DNA from: Crocinitomicaceae bacterium | Lineage (GTDB): Bacteria > Bacteroidota > Bacteroidia > Flavobacteriales_G > Salibacteraceae | Assembly: GCA_002713215.1 (NCBI GenBank) | Contig: PAVO01000055.1 | Location: 112,946 to 176,945, forward strand | Reading direction: 5' to 3' | DNA: 64,000 nt | In this document: positions 29,640 through 38,574 of the stretch, piece by piece | How positions within the stretch are numbered: position 1 is the first letter of the stretch | How the letters are laid out: every line of letters begins with the position of its first letter | Notes under the pieces: generated by a model | What the model was told of the DNA's origin: nothing | What the model saw: the letters and a program-made list of their open reading frames with translations, nothing else | Databases searched by the model: none | Position numbers and translations under genes: made by a program

Positions 29640-30173
29640 TTAATAGCTTACTAAGCTAAGTACTTTGTTAGAATATTGTTTTAATCGTGCAGCTCCATCA
29701 AGGAACAAAAGTTCAATAATGAAGGAAAAACCTGCAACATTTCCACCTTGTTTTTTAATCAATTCTGCAGCGGCCACTGCAGTTCCCCCGGTTGCCAAAA
29801 GGTCATCATGTACCAATACATTTTGCCCCGGTTCTATTGCATCAACATGCATTTCAATTTCAGCAGTACCATACTCCAGGTCGTATTTATAAGACACTGT
29901 ATTATACGGCAACTTACCTTTCTTTCTGACGGTAACAAACGGCACGTTCAATTGTTGAGCCAATAACATACCAAATAAGAACCCTCTACTTTCAACACCA
30001 ACGATGACATCAATGGATTCAGCAGAAAACTGTTTCTCAATTTCAAGAATAATTTCTCTACACAGTTCTGGTTGCTTTAGAATAGGGGTTATATCCTTAA
30101 ATTTTATTCCAGGTTTTGGGAAATCGGGAACCTCCCTAATTACTAAGTCTAATTTATCTTGTATCACTTTCAA
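29640..30173 (-). CDS. apt: Adenine phosphoribosyltransferase
   Basis: The 177-residue enzyme has the PRPP-binding motif [20 protein letters not shown], the N-terminal [15 protein letters not shown] and [15 protein letters not shown]. It salvages adenine to AMP. The frame opens with TTG at 30173 ([20 protein letters not shown]); a GTG two codons later is an alternative. With TTG it overlaps the preceding HhH gene by 20 bases. Confidence 0.95.
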   Translation of the reverse strand: MKVIQDKLDLVIREVPDFPKPGIKFKDITPILKQPELCREIILEIEKQFSAESIDVIVGVESRGFLFGMLLAQQLNVPFVTVRKKGKLPYNTVSYKYDLEYGTAEIEMHVDAIEPGQNVLVHDDLLATGGTAVAAAELIKKQGGNVAGFSFIIELLFLDGAARLKQYSNKVLSLVSY

Positions 30174-31284
30174 TTTTAAGATAAGGGGTTATTTGATCAA
30201 CATAATCTGGCTCAATGAATCCCACCTTATTTAAGTCGCGCAAAGATGTAAATTTTCCCTGTTCATTTTTGTAATCAAATATTTTTTTAGTGTGATAGTA
30301 ATCGAAATATGGGTGCTTCAAAAATAGTTGGAAGTTATCGGAGTTTAAATCTATCTTTTCAATGTTGGGTTCGGACTCCACTTTAAACAGGTGATAACAT
30401 TTATCTATCGTTTCCTTCCGGATTTTAGAGATTTCATACAATTGTTTAACGGAATGAAACCCTCCTAATCTATTTCGGTAGTCGAGGATTAAATGGGAAT
30501 AGTAAGGACCAATTCCATTGATAGCAACTAAACTCAATGAATCGCAATGGTTAAGATCGAGTACTATTTCCTCTTTACTTATGCCCAATTCTTCTTCAGT
30601 TGGTTCCTCTAATGAAATATATGGTTCCAGCACAACAAATTCGGTTTCACTTAACGCATAAAGCTTGAGCAATTCCTCCTTACTCCCAAACAAACCCACT
30701 TTCTCGCGATAGTTTATCCAGTTTTTTACTTGATGCTCCTTCAACCCCATTTTCTTTAGTTCATTCCGGGTTACAGTATTGGGATCGAATGGAAACGGTG
30801 TTAATTCAACTTCCCTGTTTTTAGCTTCAATTCTTTGTTCTTCGGCTGCCATGGCTGGTTCATTATCTACCTTTCTGGCCTTAAAATACAGGTGGTTTTT
30901 AATCGAGGCGTATTTTTCTTCATCTACAATGTATACTTTGTTCAGTTCGGATAAAGAATCAAAACCACCTACTATGTTCTTGTAATTGATTATTATTTCG
31001 CTTTGTCTCCTGGAAAAACCAAGAGCAACCCAACTCAAAGTATCATCGGTATTTATATCTATTTTAATATTCTGATCCAGGGGTTTGCGTTTTGACACTT
31101 CAACTCCGGTCTCAATTTTGTCGAATGTAAGTTTAGTCTCGGTTAAAAAAGAATCGTCACTTGGAAACCAATTGGGAATGTTCCACTTGAATATCAGAAT
31201 TATTACAATAAGTACGAAGAAAATCAGTAACTGCTTCCGCTCTTCTTTAAATAGCAGGAATAATTCTTTCCATGGAGAATTCAT
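30154..31284 (-). CDS. Membrane-anchored protein with four ComEA-type helix-hairpin-helix units
   Basis: The 376-residue protein has a single membrane helix near the N-terminus (LLIFFVLIVIILIFKW, about residues 19-35) and four HhH_3 units: ALGFSRRQSEIIINYKNIVG, KKMGLKEHQVKNWINYREKV, AINGIGPYYSHLILDYRNRL and KHPYFDYYHTKKIFDYKNEQ, each followed by the F-x-S/G-x2-E/D-L segment. The third unit has the classic G-I-G hairpin; the others lack it, which weakens DNA binding there. ComEA family members bind DNA in the periplasm during transformation, but four copies in one protein is more than in ComEA. The function is therefore open. It follows the AGCS gene by 10 bases and overlaps apt. Confidence 0.85.
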   Translation of the reverse strand: MNSPWKELFLLFKEERKQLLIFFVLIVIILIFKWNIPNWFPSDDSFLTETKLTFDKIETGVEVSKRKPLDQNIKIDINTDDTLSWVALGFSRRQSEIIINYKNIVGGFDSLSELNKVYIVDEEKYASIKNHLYFKARKVDNEPAMAAEEQRIEAKNREVELTPFPFDPNTVTRNELKKMGLKEHQVKNWINYREKVGLFGSKEELLKLYALSETEFVVLEPYISLEEPTEEELGISKEEIVLDLNHCDSLSLVAINGIGPYYSHLILDYRNRLGGFHSVKQLYEISKIRKETIDKCYHLFKVESEPNIEKIDLNSDNFQLFLKHPYFDYYHTKKIFDYKNEQGKFTSLRDLNKVGFIEPDYVDQITPYLKIESDTR

Positions 31285-31294
31285 GGAAGATCTG

Positions 31295-32845
31295 TTATTT
31301 AAATCTCTTAATTTCTCCGCTCTTAACCCTGGACAGGTAAGACTTTAAATCAGCTCTAACTTCTTTAGACAAAAACAATAACCCTAACACGTTGGGAAAT
31401 GCCATGGCGAATATCATTGCATCTCCAAAGTCGAATACAGACCCCAGACTCATTGAAGAACCAACAATGACAAACAGGCAAAAAATAATTTTATAGGTGT
31501 TAATCGCCAGGTTAGTCTCTCCGAAAAGATACCCCCACGCTTTTAAGCCATAATAGGACCAAGAAATCATGGTGGACAATGCGAACAAGATAACTGCTAC
31601 AGAGAGAACCACTGGAAACCACGAAAAAACACTTGCAAAAGCAGATGAAGTTAATGCAATCCCGGCATTAGAAGAAGCATTCGGATCGTAAGAACCGGTA
31701 ATTATAATTACCAGTGCAGTCATGGTGCAAACAACAACAGTATCGATAAATGGTTCGAGCAATGCAACCACACCTTCACTTACCGGTTCGTTTGTCCTGG
31801 CCGCAGAGTGTGCAATCGATGCTGAACCTATACCCGCCTCATTGGAAAAAGCGGCCCTCTTAAATCCTTGAATTAGCACACCAACGAACCCTCCAAATAC
31901 AGCCGACGACGCAAATGCGCCTTTCAATATTTCACCCAAGGCTGAAGGAATTGAAGTAAAATTAAAAAGGATAACAAAAACAGCTGCCGTTAAATAAATG
32001 CCCACCATGAAGGGTACAATTTTATCGGTAACCCTGGCTATGCTTTTAATTCCTCCAAGGATTATCAATCCCACTAAAAGTGCCATAACAAGTCCAAATA
32101 TCCATGCCTTTCCGTAAAAAATACTTGCTTCCCCACCGGTAACATGAACGAACTGTTGTGTGGCTTGATTAATCTGTACCATATTTCCACCGCCAAATGA
32201 GCCTCCTACACAAGCCACAGCAAACAAACCGGCAAGAATTCTTCCCAAATATCCAAATCCCATCTTACCAAGCCCTTGACTTAGGTAATACATTGGGCCA
32301 CCACTTACGCTGCCATCTTCATGTTCAATTCTGTATTTAACACCCAAGGTACATTCAAGGAACTTAGAAGACATTCCTAGCAGACCTGCCAAGATCATCC
32401 AAAACGTTGCTCCTGGCCCGCCAATGGAAATTGCCATAGCAACACCCGCTATATTACCAACGCCTACTGTACCTGACAAGGCGGCCGTTAAAGCTTGAAA
32501 ATGAGATACTTCACCTGGATCATCAGGATCGTCAAATTTCCCCATAACAACATCCAAAGCATGCTTAAAGCCCCTGATATTGATAAACTTGAAATAAAAT
32601 GTAAAGGCTATTGCACCAACGATTAACCAAATTAAGACAAAGGGGATTTCAATTGAAGAGGTAATTGGAACGGTAAAAAAAATGATTTTGTTCAGAAGGT
32701 CGGTTATGGGTTGGAAGGCCTGATTTATTAGCTCATCTATACTTTGTTCTTCCTGTCCCGTTGAATCTTGGGCTTGAAGGCTAAAACTAATTAGTGAAAA
32801 AAGTGATGATAATAGGATAAATCGAATGCCCCGGATAATTTTCAT
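31295..32845 (-). CDS. Sodium:alanine/glycine symporter (AGCS family)
   Basis: The protein is placed at the ATG at 32845 (516 residues); the longer frame to 32914 runs across the promoter element at 32866-32873. It begins with a signal-like helix ([16 protein letters not shown]) and then has the AGCS core: [59 protein letters not shown] and about ten membrane helices. It couples sodium influx to uptake of alanine or glycine. The extra N-terminal signal peptide plus 35-residue periplasmic tail is seen in Bacteroidota members. First gene of the AGCS-HhH-apt-acyl-CoA dehydrogenase unit. Confidence 0.93.
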   Translation of the reverse strand: MKIIRGIRFILLSSLFSLISFSLQAQDSTGQEEQSIDELINQAFQPITDLLNKIIFFTVPITSSIEIPFVLIWLIVGAIAFTFYFKFINIRGFKHALDVVMGKFDDPDDPGEVSHFQALTAALSGTVGVGNIAGVAMAISIGGPGATFWMILAGLLGMSSKFLECTLGVKYRIEHEDGSVSGGPMYYLSQGLGKMGFGYLGRILAGLFAVACVGGSFGGGNMVQINQATQQFVHVTGGEASIFYGKAWIFGLVMALLVGLIILGGIKSIARVTDKIVPFMVGIYLTAAVFVILFNFTSIPSALGEILKGAFASSAVFGGFVGVLIQGFKRAAFSNEAGIGSASIAHSAARTNEPVSEGVVALLEPFIDTVVVCTMTALVIIITGSYDPNASSNAGIALTSSAFASVFSWFPVVLSVAVILFALSTMISWSYYGLKAWGYLFGETNLAINTYKIIFCLFVIVGSSMSLGSVFDFGDAMIFAMAFPNVLGLLFLSKEVRADLKSYLSRVKSGEIKRFK

Positions 32846-32865
32846 AAATCTGATTTTGGAATAGC

Positions 32866-32873
32866 CAAATATA
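32866..32873 (-). promoter_or_regulatory. -7 promoter element of the AGCS symporter unit
   Basis: On the minus strand TATATTTG, an exact TAnnTTTG match, 20 bases before the chosen ATG at 32845. It separates this unit from the purM operon upstream. Confidence 0.65.
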
Positions 32874-32923
32874 TATGAATTAGGCTCCCAGACAAACCAG
32901 GTAAAATGACCCAAATCGGGTTA

Positions 32924-33934
32924 TTAGTCGGAGAACTGTGCAACTAGTTCCTTAATGTATTTTCTTTCACCAAGTACAAACAGTTTTTCGCCCTTTAGAA
33001 TTTTGGCATCTACATCAGGACTAAGGACATATTCGTTACTTTCCTTTTTTATTCCGATGATGCGAATTTTCATATTCATGGATTCTACCAATTCCCGAAT
33101 AGAAATCTCTTGATCAACATGATCTAAAACAACCTCTTCCAGATTGACCGAATGCGGGTTAGTAATCGATAACAAATCCAAAAATTCGTTGACATCGGGT
33201 TTAGTAACCAATGTTGCCATGTGATTTCCACCAACATGATCAGGCATAATTACGTTATCGGCACCAGCTAACCTCAGCTTGCTTTTACTTTTTAAATCCG
33301 TTGCCCTAGTAATAATTTTAAGGTTGGGATTTAATTGCCTTGCGGTTAAACAAACAAACACATTGTCAGCATCACTTGGTAAAGTAGTAATTAATGAATC
33401 TGCTTTTTTAATTCCTGCCTGAATGATATTATCTTCATCGGTAGCATTTCCAGCCACGTACAATATATTTGACTGACCCTTTAAAAAGTCCAGATTCTCC
33501 GCCCCTCTCTCAACCACAACAAATTTGCGATTGTAGAGCTGTAAGCTTTCCGTTGCTGCCTTGCCATTGTTTCCATACCCACAGACAATGGTATGACCTT
33601 CTAATGCAGATATCTCTTTCGTCAATTTATAGAATTTAAGAATGTCCTTGTACTTGCCACTTAACAAACTTGTTCCAATACTCGTGGCGACATAAGCGAA
33701 AGTACCAAAACTGGATAGAATTAACAATGAGGTAAATAATTTACCATCGTCGGTTAAAGGCTTTACTTCTCCATACCCAACGGTGCTAACCGTAATTAAG
33801 GTCATGTAAAAACCTTCGAGCATTGAATAGTCTTCGATATAAACATACCCAAATGTGCCAGCGAAAATAACCCCGAATAAAAAAGCTAGACCAATATATA
33901 ACCCCCGGAAGTACTTAAATGAAAATGACAGCAC
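32924..33934 (-). CDS. Two-helix potassium channel with TrkA-N/TrkA-C (RCK) domains
   Basis: The 336-residue protein has two membrane helices (about residues 10-30 and 65-90) around a pore loop with the selectivity filter TVSTVGYGE, then an RCK domain (about 110-240) with the nucleotide-binding motif VCGYGNNGKAA and a TrkA_C domain at the end (IIGIKKESNEYVLSPDVDAK). This is the architecture of MthK-type ligand-gated potassium channels. Ligand is unknown. It is the last gene of the purM operon, 11 bases after the PspC gene. Confidence 0.93.
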   Translation of the reverse strand: MLSFSFKYFRGLYIGLAFLFGVIFAGTFGYVYIEDYSMLEGFYMTLITVSTVGYGEVKPLTDDGKLFTSLLILSSFGTFAYVATSIGTSLLSGKYKDILKFYKLTKEISALEGHTIVCGYGNNGKAATESLQLYNRKFVVVERGAENLDFLKGQSNILYVAGNATDEDNIIQAGIKKADSLITTLPSDADNVFVCLTARQLNPNLKIITRATDLKSKSKLRLAGADNVIMPDHVGGNHMATLVTKPDVNEFLDLLSITNPHSVNLEEVVLDHVDQEISIRELVESMNMKIRIIGIKKESNEYVLSPDVDAKILKGEKLFVLGERKYIKELVAQFSD

Positions 33935-33945
33935 TTAATTAAGTT

Positions 33946-34167
33946 TTACAAATCCCAAATGGAGTGTTTCTTTTGCTTTAAAAAGTTTCTATTCTCAAGT
34001 AAGAATGCAAGAATCAAATAAATGATTAACGGTGAACCAAAGGTCAGGAATGACAGGTAAATGAAATATTTTCTAATAGATGACGAAGCGATACCAAGCT
34101 TTTCGCCCATGTAGTCACAAACGCCAAACGCTTGCTTTTCAAAAAAGGCCTGTATCTTTTCAATCAT
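33946..34167 (-). CDS. PspC-domain membrane protein
   Basis: The 73-residue protein has the short PspC pattern: AFGVCDYMGEKLGIASSSIR, KYFIYLSFLTFGSPLIIYLI, with one or two membrane helices. PspC proteins in proteobacteria take part in the phage-shock envelope response, but here no pspA/B/F genes are adjacent, so that role is not implied. It overlaps the 3' end of the DUF2851 gene by 8 bases and precedes the potassium channel gene. Confidence 0.85.
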   Translation of the reverse strand: MIEKIQAFFEKQAFGVCDYMGEKLGIASSSIRKYFIYLSFLTFGSPLIIYLILAFLLENRNFLKQKKHSIWDL

Positions 34168-35422
34168 TTCTTAATAACTTATTTCCTATGGAACAAATTA
34201 AACACTTTTTCCTTAAACAATATTCATTGAATAATTCCAATAGCGCTTGACTTTGCCCGGCATTAGCCGGTTTTAGTCCTAATTCTTTCCAATTGTTAAT
34301 TATCCTATTCGATTCGGGATCGACATAATCCTGGAGCGAAAAAGCTCTTTGAACCAGGGCCTCTTTATTTTGTGACTTCCCATAGGTAAATAAAAATGGT
34401 ACAATACAGTTGATAACAATTAGGCCAAAGCTTGCATCACTAATTCCAGGTTCATGGACTTTGGTCGAAGCCCCAAAATTGTAATGGGTGCTCCAATATT
34501 CATTTGGCTTTACCTGTACATACTCTTTCAACTCATCAATTGATTCAAGCCCTACAATTGTCGACCAAAAGCCTCCCGTACATTTTGATAGTAAACCGGC
34601 CAATTGTACAATACGTACGACCGGCTGATTGGGAGGCCTAACTCCTCCTGTTTTCCAGATCGATGACTCCATGGGCTCTGATTTCCATTTAGCTCGATAG
34701 TATTCGAATTCACTAATTAATTCGTTTACATAAAAATCGTTAGAAAATGTGGGTAGCAATCCGGACAACCCAAGAAGTAAGGCCTCCAGGTTTTTTGAGT
34801 TAACTAACATTTTCGGGCTGAGTTTTTTAGCCAACAATTCAAATGGGGTGGTATTAAACTTAAATCCATACGCCGTACAAATCCAAATAATAAAGCTTGT
34901 TTCCCAATCCCCCTGATTCGATTCCAATAAATGTTGAATGGCATCCGTTTTACGCTCCAACCGCTCTACTCTTAATCTCTCCAGCCAGGAAGAAATGTGA
35001 AATTCATCGATTTGATTTATTTGAGATTCACAAGTAATCCATCCCTTCTGTTTGCTAAACCTCTCATAGTTCTCAAGAAACGAGGTGTCTATGTTTTGCT
35101 TTAATTCAACCGTGGGCACCTTCCGAAATATGTGTTCATCAAGATCAACATCATTTTCGTAAACTACATGAAGAATAATTGAATCGTAGGAGCGATCGGA
35201 TGAATGTCCGTGCTTAATCCAGTCAGAGGATTTTACATGTATTTCAACATTTCCGTACCACTGTTTATCGCCAATTCGGATTTTAGCATTTGTAAAATCA
35301 GGCCCTGAGAGATGATTTTGAGTGCCTGAGCTAATTACAGATATATTCTCACCGTTAACGGTTTGGAGGTTAGGATTGGTTAATCCAAACTTCCATACAA
35401 AGTATAGAAGCTCTTCGCTCAT
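34160..35422 (-). CDS. DUF2851 protein
   Basis: The 420-residue protein matches DUF2851: LSGPDFTNAKIRIGDKQWYG, NVEIHVKSSDWIKHGHSSD, SYDSIILHVVYENDVD, and RPPNQPVVRIVQLAGLLSKC. The N-terminal GPDF...VEIH...DW...H pattern looks like a nuclease-like acid/histidine-rich core, and the end holds four cysteines (YCLRKKCLIC plus an upstream turn) that could bind metal. No signal peptide. Function is unknown. It begins 1 base after pyrF and overlaps the PspC gene. Confidence 0.85.
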   Translation of the reverse strand: MSEELLYFVWKFGLTNPNLQTVNGENISVISSGTQNHLSGPDFTNAKIRIGDKQWYGNVEIHVKSSDWIKHGHSSDRSYDSIILHVVYENDVDLDEHIFRKVPTVELKQNIDTSFLENYERFSKQKGWITCESQINQIDEFHISSWLERLRVERLERKTDAIQHLLESNQGDWETSFIIWICTAYGFKFNTTPFELLAKKLSPKMLVNSKNLEALLLGLSGLLPTFSNDFYVNELISEFEYYRAKWKSEPMESSIWKTGGVRPPNQPVVRIVQLAGLLSKCTGGFWSTIVGLESIDELKEYVQVKPNEYWSTHYNFGASTKVHEPGISDASFGLIVINCIVPFLFTYGKSQNKEALVQRAFSLQDYVDPESNRIINNWKELGLKPANAGQSQALLELFNEYCLRKKCLICSIGNKLLRND

Positions 35423-35423
35423 G

Positions 35424-36254
35424 TTACATTATTTTATATTCGGTTAAAAAATCGGCCATTTTGGTTTGAATTTTTTTTGCTTCCTCTCCTGCCGCAACAT
35501 CAAAGTTCTTGTCAGATCCGGCATAAATAATTCCACGGGAAGAGTTGATAAGCAACCCACAGTCACTGGTCATTCCATACTTTACTACTTCTTCCAGACT
35601 GCCTCCCTGAGCACCAATCCCGGGAACAAGAAAGAAATTGTCGTTAGCCAATTTCCTAACCTCGGCAATGGCTTCACCCCGGGTAGCACCTACTACAAAC
35701 ATCAACTGTGAAGAGTCCGCCCACTGTCGAGAAGTTGTAATTACCTCTTCAAACAATTTATTCTCCTCTTTCACCTTTAGTTGCTGGAAATCGTTTGATC
35801 CAGGGTTTGATGTTAGGGCAAGCAATATTGCCCATTTACCTTCTTTTAGAAAAGGAGTTACTGAGTCTTCTCCCATGTACGGAGCAATGGTAATTGAATC
35901 AAAATCCAACCCAGCAGCCGATTTATCAAAGAATGTTTTTGCATATCGGGCAGCGGTATTACCAATATCTCCACGTTTAGCATCGGCAATCGTAAAGCAC
36001 TCATTAGGAATGTAATCGAGTGTTCGCTTTAAACTTTTCCACCCACTCGCGCCTAAACACTCGTAGAAGGCAATGTTTGGTTTATAAGCAACTGCGTACT
36101 CTTTTGTGACATCAATTATCCGCTTGTTAAATTCAAAAATGGGATCTTCTTCGGCCAATAAAAAGGAAGGAATTTTTTCCAAATCGGTATCTAGCCCAAC
36201 GCACAGAAAGCTTTTTTTACTCTTTATCTGTGATACCAGTTGTTCGCGATTCAT
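35424..36254 (-). CDS. pyrF: Orotidine 5'-phosphate decarboxylase
   Basis: The 276-residue protein is OMP decarboxylase of the longer type: [37 protein letters not shown] (catalytic Asp-Lys-Asp region), [18 protein letters not shown] and [11 protein letters not shown]. It performs the last step of UMP synthesis. Its start codon overlaps the prfA stop region (boundaries share base 36254), so the two are translationally coupled. Confidence 0.97.
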   Translation of the reverse strand: MNREQLVSQIKSKKSFLCVGLDTDLEKIPSFLLAEEDPIFEFNKRIIDVTKEYAVAYKPNIAFYECLGASGWKSLKRTLDYIPNECFTIADAKRGDIGNTAARYAKTFFDKSAAGLDFDSITIAPYMGEDSVTPFLKEGKWAILLALTSNPGSNDFQQLKVKEENKLFEEVITTSRQWADSSQLMFVVGATRGEAIAEVRKLANDNFFLVPGIGAQGGSLEEVVKYGMTSDCGLLINSSRGIIYAGSDKNFDVAAGEEAKKIQTKMADFLTEYKIM

Positions 36255-37330
36255 TATACTCCCTCTTTTAGCTTTTCAGCATTCTCAGCAACTTGAAGCG
36301 CCTCTATAATGCTGTCAATTTCACCTCCAATAATAGCGTCGAGGTTATACAAGGTAAGTCCAATTCTATGATCGGTTACTCTACCCTGTGGCCAGTTATA
36401 AGTTCTAATTTTTGCAGATCTATCTCCAGTTGAAACTTGAGATTTACGTGCAACGGCCTGCTCCTTTTCCTGTTTTTCCAATTCAACCTCATACAATTTG
36501 GACCGAAGTACCTTCATGGCCTTGTCTTTATTCTTGTGTTGAGATCTTCCATCCTGACATTCAACAACAATTCCTGTTGGGATATGAGTTAAACGAACTG
36601 CAGACTCTGTTTTATTAACGTGCTGTCCACCTGCGCCAGAAGAGCGGTAGGTATCAACCCGAATATCATCTTTTTTAAGTTCCACCTCAACATCCTCAAC
36701 TTCAGGTAGCACAGCAACTGTAGCCGCTGAGGTATGTACCCTTCCCTGTGACTCTGTAACCGGAACTCGCTGAACCCGGTGAACACCTCTTTCGTATTTG
36801 AGTGTTCCAAACACATCTTCTCCTGAAACCGAAAATGATATTTCTTTAAAACCCCCACTGGTTCCTTCATTTTGAGCTATCAGTTCCAGGTTCCAACCCA
36901 TCTTTTCACAAAACCTCCAATACATTCTGTACAGGTCTCCTGCAAAAATGCTGGCCTCATCGCCACCAGTTCCTGCCCGAATCTCAAGAATTACATTTTT
37001 AGAATCTTCCGGATTCTTTGGAATCAGCATGATCTTAACTCTCTCTTCCAATTCTTCTCTTGCAGGAAGAAGGTCGTCCAACTCCATCCGGGCCATTTCC
37101 TTTAATTCAGGATCTTCATCTGAATCAATTATTTCTTTAGAAGTTTCAATGTTTCCAAGTATGTTGGTATAGTCTTTATGTGCCTGTACTATAGGCTCCA
37201 GATCTTTGTATTCCTTGTTAAGCTTAACGTACCGATCCATATCGGAAATAATCTCAGGATCCACAATAAGGTCCGATACTTCCTTGAAGCGGTTAACAAT
37301 TTCTTCCAGCTTTTTTACCAAATTACTCAT
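36254..37330 (-). CDS. prfA: Peptide chain release factor 1
   Basis: The 358-residue protein is RF1: the GGQ motif lies in [20 protein letters not shown], and the stop-codon reading tripeptide P-x-T is PVT in [17 protein letters not shown]. It reads UAA and UAG. It has the N-terminal helical domain and lacks the RF2 frameshift site. It follows purM by 2 bases and shares its last base with pyrF. Confidence 0.98.
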   Translation of the reverse strand: MSNLVKKLEEIVNRFKEVSDLIVDPEIISDMDRYVKLNKEYKDLEPIVQAHKDYTNILGNIETSKEIIDSDEDPELKEMARMELDDLLPAREELEERVKIMLIPKNPEDSKNVILEIRAGTGGDEASIFAGDLYRMYWRFCEKMGWNLELIAQNEGTSGGFKEISFSVSGEDVFGTLKYERGVHRVQRVPVTESQGRVHTSAATVAVLPEVEDVEVELKKDDIRVDTYRSSGAGGQHVNKTESAVRLTHIPTGIVVECQDGRSQHKNKDKAMKVLRSKLYEVELEKQEKEQAVARKSQVSTGDRSAKIRTYNWPQGRVTDHRIGLTLYNLDAIIGGEIDSIIEALQVAENAEKLKEGV

Positions 37331-37332
37331 GC

Positions 37333-38505
37333 CTAATTGTAAACGAAATTTCCAAATTCTGAATTAATAGTAACCTGCTTTGTCGAGCTCTTTTCTACTC
37401 TTCCAATAATCCTGGCATCAACATTAAAAGACTTAGAAATAGCAATTACATCCTCAGCTATTTCCTTTGGAAGATAGATTTCCATTCGATGTCCCATATT
37501 AAACACCTTGTACATTTCTTTCCAGGGAGTTTGAGACTCCTCATGAATTAGTTTAAACAAAGGAGGTAAAGGAAATAAATTGTCTTTGATTACATGTAAG
37601 TCATTAATAAAATGAAGAACCTTGGTCTGAGCACCTCCACTACAATGTACCATTCCGTGTATCTGCTTTCTGTGCTTATCAAGAACTTCTTTTATAATCG
37701 GGGCATACGTTCGAGTTGGAGAAAGTACCAGTTTACCCGCATCCAATGGGCTGTCTGCCACCTTATTGGTTAGCCTTTGAGAACCTGAGTATACCAACTC
37801 GGAAGGAACTGCTGAATCGTAGGTCTCAGGATACTTTTCTGCAACGGTTTTGTTAAATACGTCGTGTCTGGCCGATGTAAGCCCGTTACTACCCATTCCT
37901 CCATTGTATTCATCTTCATAGCTTGCTTGTCCGTAAGAGGCTAAACCAACAATAACGTCTCCCTCAGAGATTGTATGGTTGCTGATTACATCACTTCTCT
38001 TCATTCTAGCTACAACGGTTGAATCAACAATAATCGTTCTTACTAAATCACCAACATCTGCGGTTTCTCCTCCTGTAAGCGAAATGGTTAAACCGGCATC
38101 CCTCAAATTTTGAATTACGCTTTCGGTTCCATTTACCAATGCTGAAATAACTTCTCCGGGAATAAGGTTCTTGTTGCGACCTATGGTTGAAGATACCAAT
38201 ATGTTATCTGTAGCGCCTACGCAAAGCAAGTCATCGACATTCATGATCAACGCATCTTGTGCAATCCCCTTCCAAACACCTACATCACCGGTTTCTTTCC
38301 AATAGGCATATGCCAGTGAAGATTTAGTCCCTGCTCCATCAGCATGCATAACCACACAATGATCATCACTGTTGGCCAAAAAATCCGGCACTATTTTACA
38401 AAACGCCTGAGGAAAAAGCCCTTTGTCCAGGTTTTTAATCGCAGCATGAACATCTTCTTTATCTGCCGAAACTCCTCTCTGATTGTATCTTGTATCTTGG
38501 GTCAT
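37333..38505 (-). CDS. purM: Phosphoribosylformylglycinamidine cyclo-ligase (AIR synthase)
   Basis: I set the start at the ATG at 38505 (MTQDTRYNQRGVSADKEDVH); the longer frame up to 38541 would run through the upstream terminator (38508-38537). The 390-residue protein has VMHADGAGTKSSLAYAYWKE, GVWKGIAQDALIMNVDDLLC, TGGETADVGDLVRTI and GLASYGQASYEDEYNGGMGS, the AIR-synthase pattern in the longer Bacteroidota form. It makes AIR in purine synthesis. First gene of the purM-prfA-pyrF-DUF2851-PspC-channel unit. Confidence 0.95.
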   Translation of the reverse strand: MTQDTRYNQRGVSADKEDVHAAIKNLDKGLFPQAFCKIVPDFLANSDDHCVVMHADGAGTKSSLAYAYWKETGDVGVWKGIAQDALIMNVDDLLCVGATDNILVSSTIGRNKNLIPGEVISALVNGTESVIQNLRDAGLTISLTGGETADVGDLVRTIIVDSTVVARMKRSDVISNHTISEGDVIVGLASYGQASYEDEYNGGMGSNGLTSARHDVFNKTVAEKYPETYDSAVPSELVYSGSQRLTNKVADSPLDAGKLVLSPTRTYAPIIKEVLDKHRKQIHGMVHCSGGAQTKVLHFINDLHVIKDNLFPLPPLFKLIHEESQTPWKEMYKVFNMGHRMEIYLPKEIAEDVIAISKSFNVDARIIGRVEKSSTKQVTINSEFGNFVYN

Positions 38506-38507
38506 AA

Positions 38508-38537
38508 CAAAAAAAGCGCCCTTAGTTAAGAGCGCTT
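38508..38537 (-). terminator. Terminator between the PorE-like gene side and purM
   Basis: On the minus strand AAGCGC pairs with GCGCTT, with an inner CTTA/TAAG stem, followed by a run of about seven T directly before the purM ATG at 38505. It terminates transcription coming from the OmpA-family gene upstream. Confidence 0.85.
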
Positions 38538-38574
38538 CCAATTAGGAATATTTTATATTCTATAGTACGTATAG

